A DNA stretch of 64,000 nt from Streptomyces sp. T12 (GTDB taxonomy: Bacteria; Actinomycetota; Actinomycetes; Streptomycetales; Streptomycetaceae): the NCBI RefSeq assembly GCF_028736035.1, contig NZ_CP117866.1, forward strand, positions 1 through 64,000. Reading direction: 5' to 3'. Below the pieces are notes generated by a model. It searched no databases. It was not told the origin of the DNA and worked only from the letters and a program-made list of their open reading frames with translations. Of the stretch, positions 63,240-64,000 are shown one piece after another; position 1 is the stretch's first letter; each line of letters begins with the position of its first letter. A program made the position numbers and the translations under genes.

Positions 63240-64000
63240 TCAGGCGCCGGCAGGTTTGCGTTCGCGCCACCACGAAGCCGACCAGGCCAGCAGCGCACCG
63301 CCCGCCGCGTAGGCGCCGAGCACCCAGAGTGCCGATGTGGTGGCGTTGCCGGAGAAGTACACGGTGTTGCGGACCAGGGTGGTGCCCGCCCCGGGCGGCA
63401 GGGCCTGGCCGATCGCGCTCCAGAACGACGGGAGCAGCGGCGCCGGGTACACACCGCCGGAGCTCGGGTTGCCCAGCACCACGAAGAGGAGGACGACCAC
63501 GCCGGTGCCCAGCAGGCCCAGCAGGGTCTGCAGCGCGAGCGCGGTCGCCGCCGAGGCGAGGACGACGAGGGTGCCGATGCCGCTCAGGGCCCAGAAGTGG
63601 CCGCCGAGCGCGTCGAACACCGGCCCCACGATCACCGCTCCGGCGATGCCCGACACGATCGCGTACGGCACGAGGACGGCGAGCCGGATGAGGGTGCGGT
63701 GCCGGCTGGCGGGCCGCGAACCCGCGGCCATGCCCATGATCGTCGCGGTGAGGTAGCCGCCGATCACCCAGCCGAGCACGAGGTAGAAGGACGTCATGCC
63801 GCGCCCGTCACCGGAGTTCGGGGACCGGATGTCGGTGACGGTGATCTGGCGCTTTTGCGCCGCCTCGATCTTCTGGGCGATCTGCGTGGCGGTCTGCGAC
63901 ACCGACGGCCCGCCGGCCGAGGCGACCAGGAGGGTGTCCTTGGTGCCGGTCGCGTCGAAGAGGAAGGCGGCGTCGGCCTTCCGCGTGAGGACCCACTGGC
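63240..64000 (-). CDS. DUF3533/ABC-2-permease-like membrane protein, partial
   Basis: The C-terminal 253 residues are present; the gene continues beyond the window. DAAFLFDATGTKDTLLVASA is extracytoplasmic, then five membrane segments follow: MTSFYLVLGWVIGGYLTAT, LIRLAVLVPYAIVSGIAGAV, LSGIGTLVVLASAATALALQ, LLGTGVVVLLFVVLGNPSSG and ALWVLGAYAAGGALLAW. LPSFWSAIGQALPPGAGTTL is the typical pre-final loop of YhgE/DUF3533-like proteins. The function is probably export-related. Confidence 0.75.
   Translation of the reverse strand, partial: QWVLTRKADAAFLFDATGTKDTLLVASAGGPSVSQTATQIAQKIEAAQKRQITVTDIRSPNSGDGRGMTSFYLVLGWVIGGYLTATIMGMAAGSRPASRHRTLIRLAVLVPYAIVSGIAGAVIVGPVFDALGGHFWALSGIGTLVVLASAATALALQTLLGLLGTGVVVLLFVVLGNPSSGGVYPAPLLPSFWSAIGQALPPGAGTTLVRNTVYFSGNATTSALWVLGAYAAGGALLAWSASWWRERKPAGA

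Overview
The window is high-GC actinobacterial DNA and almost certainly comes from a Streptomyces chromosome arm or a large linear replicon. The markers are a subtilisin inhibitor (SSI) gene, a SenS/SenR-HbpS-like heme-sensing module, a DUF6230-DUF6114 pair, an initiator tRNA, many GTG/TTG starts, a TtrA-like helicase with helicase-associated repeats, and many IS5/ISL3/ISAs1 insertion-sequence remnants. All calls come from reading the sequence; family names rest on recognised motifs and were not checked by database search.

Left part (1-24.4 kb): an eroding accessory region. A helicase gene is followed by tRNA-fMet with a strong terminator. Next comes a 3.36 kb segment bounded by an exact 18-bp inverted repeat (3754-3771 and 7097-7114). 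It carries a frameshifted DUF6192 gene, a RacP-like gene, an IS5-type transposase and a RibD-type reductase, and it appears to have interrupted minus-strand genes on both sides. Beyond it lie a truncated RES-domain gene, a short-chain dehydrogenase missing its Rossmann start and catalytic Tyr, and a 3.4 kb SIR2-STAND defence-type gene broken by about five single frameshifts. Many smaller decayed ORFs follow. Intact islands are a HTH-WD40 protein preceded by four repeats spaced exactly 10 bp apart, a PepE-like S51 peptidase, a DUF5302 protein and a secreted endonuclease/exonuclease/phosphatase-fold protein.

24.4-29.1 kb: the most interesting block. Two truncated inverted copies of one IS and two clusters of 9-bp tandem repeats flank an intact minus-strand operon. 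The operon encodes an ESAT-6-like helical protein, a 532-residue protein with a WxG-containing helical N-terminus and a papain/C39-like protease C-terminus (Cys350, His478, Asn494), a lipoprotein resembling chagasin-type (I42) cysteine-protease inhibitors, and a small cytosolic protein. I read it as a candidate secreted protease toxin with a matching inhibitor as immunity protein.

29-40 kb: mixed. A methyltransferase, a DeoR regulator, a DUF6215 membrane protein, an Eis-like and a smaller GNAT acetyltransferase and a small secreted protein are intact. They are interleaved with IS5, ISL3 (with recognisable ends) and ISAs1 remnants and a decayed DUF4241 gene.

40-64 kb: mostly intact arm genes. 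These are a roughly 1,010-residue membrane-anchored type-1 periplasmic-binding-fold protein, a Tat-exported GH109-type oxidoreductase/glycosidase, an SSI with P1 Arg, SenR/SenS with divergent HbpS, and a TetR regulator divergent from an FAD oxidase of the alkyl-DHAP synthase type. They continue with a VC0807-type membrane protein, an FAD monooxygenase plus a methyltransferase, DUF1206, a secreted aerolysin-like protein, a 2H phosphoesterase and the DUF6230-DUF6114 pair. That pair is followed by a squalene/phytoene synthase-cis-prenyltransferase fusion broken by one frameshift and one nonsense codon. A Tat-exported beta-propeller and a truncated DUF3533-like permease close the window.
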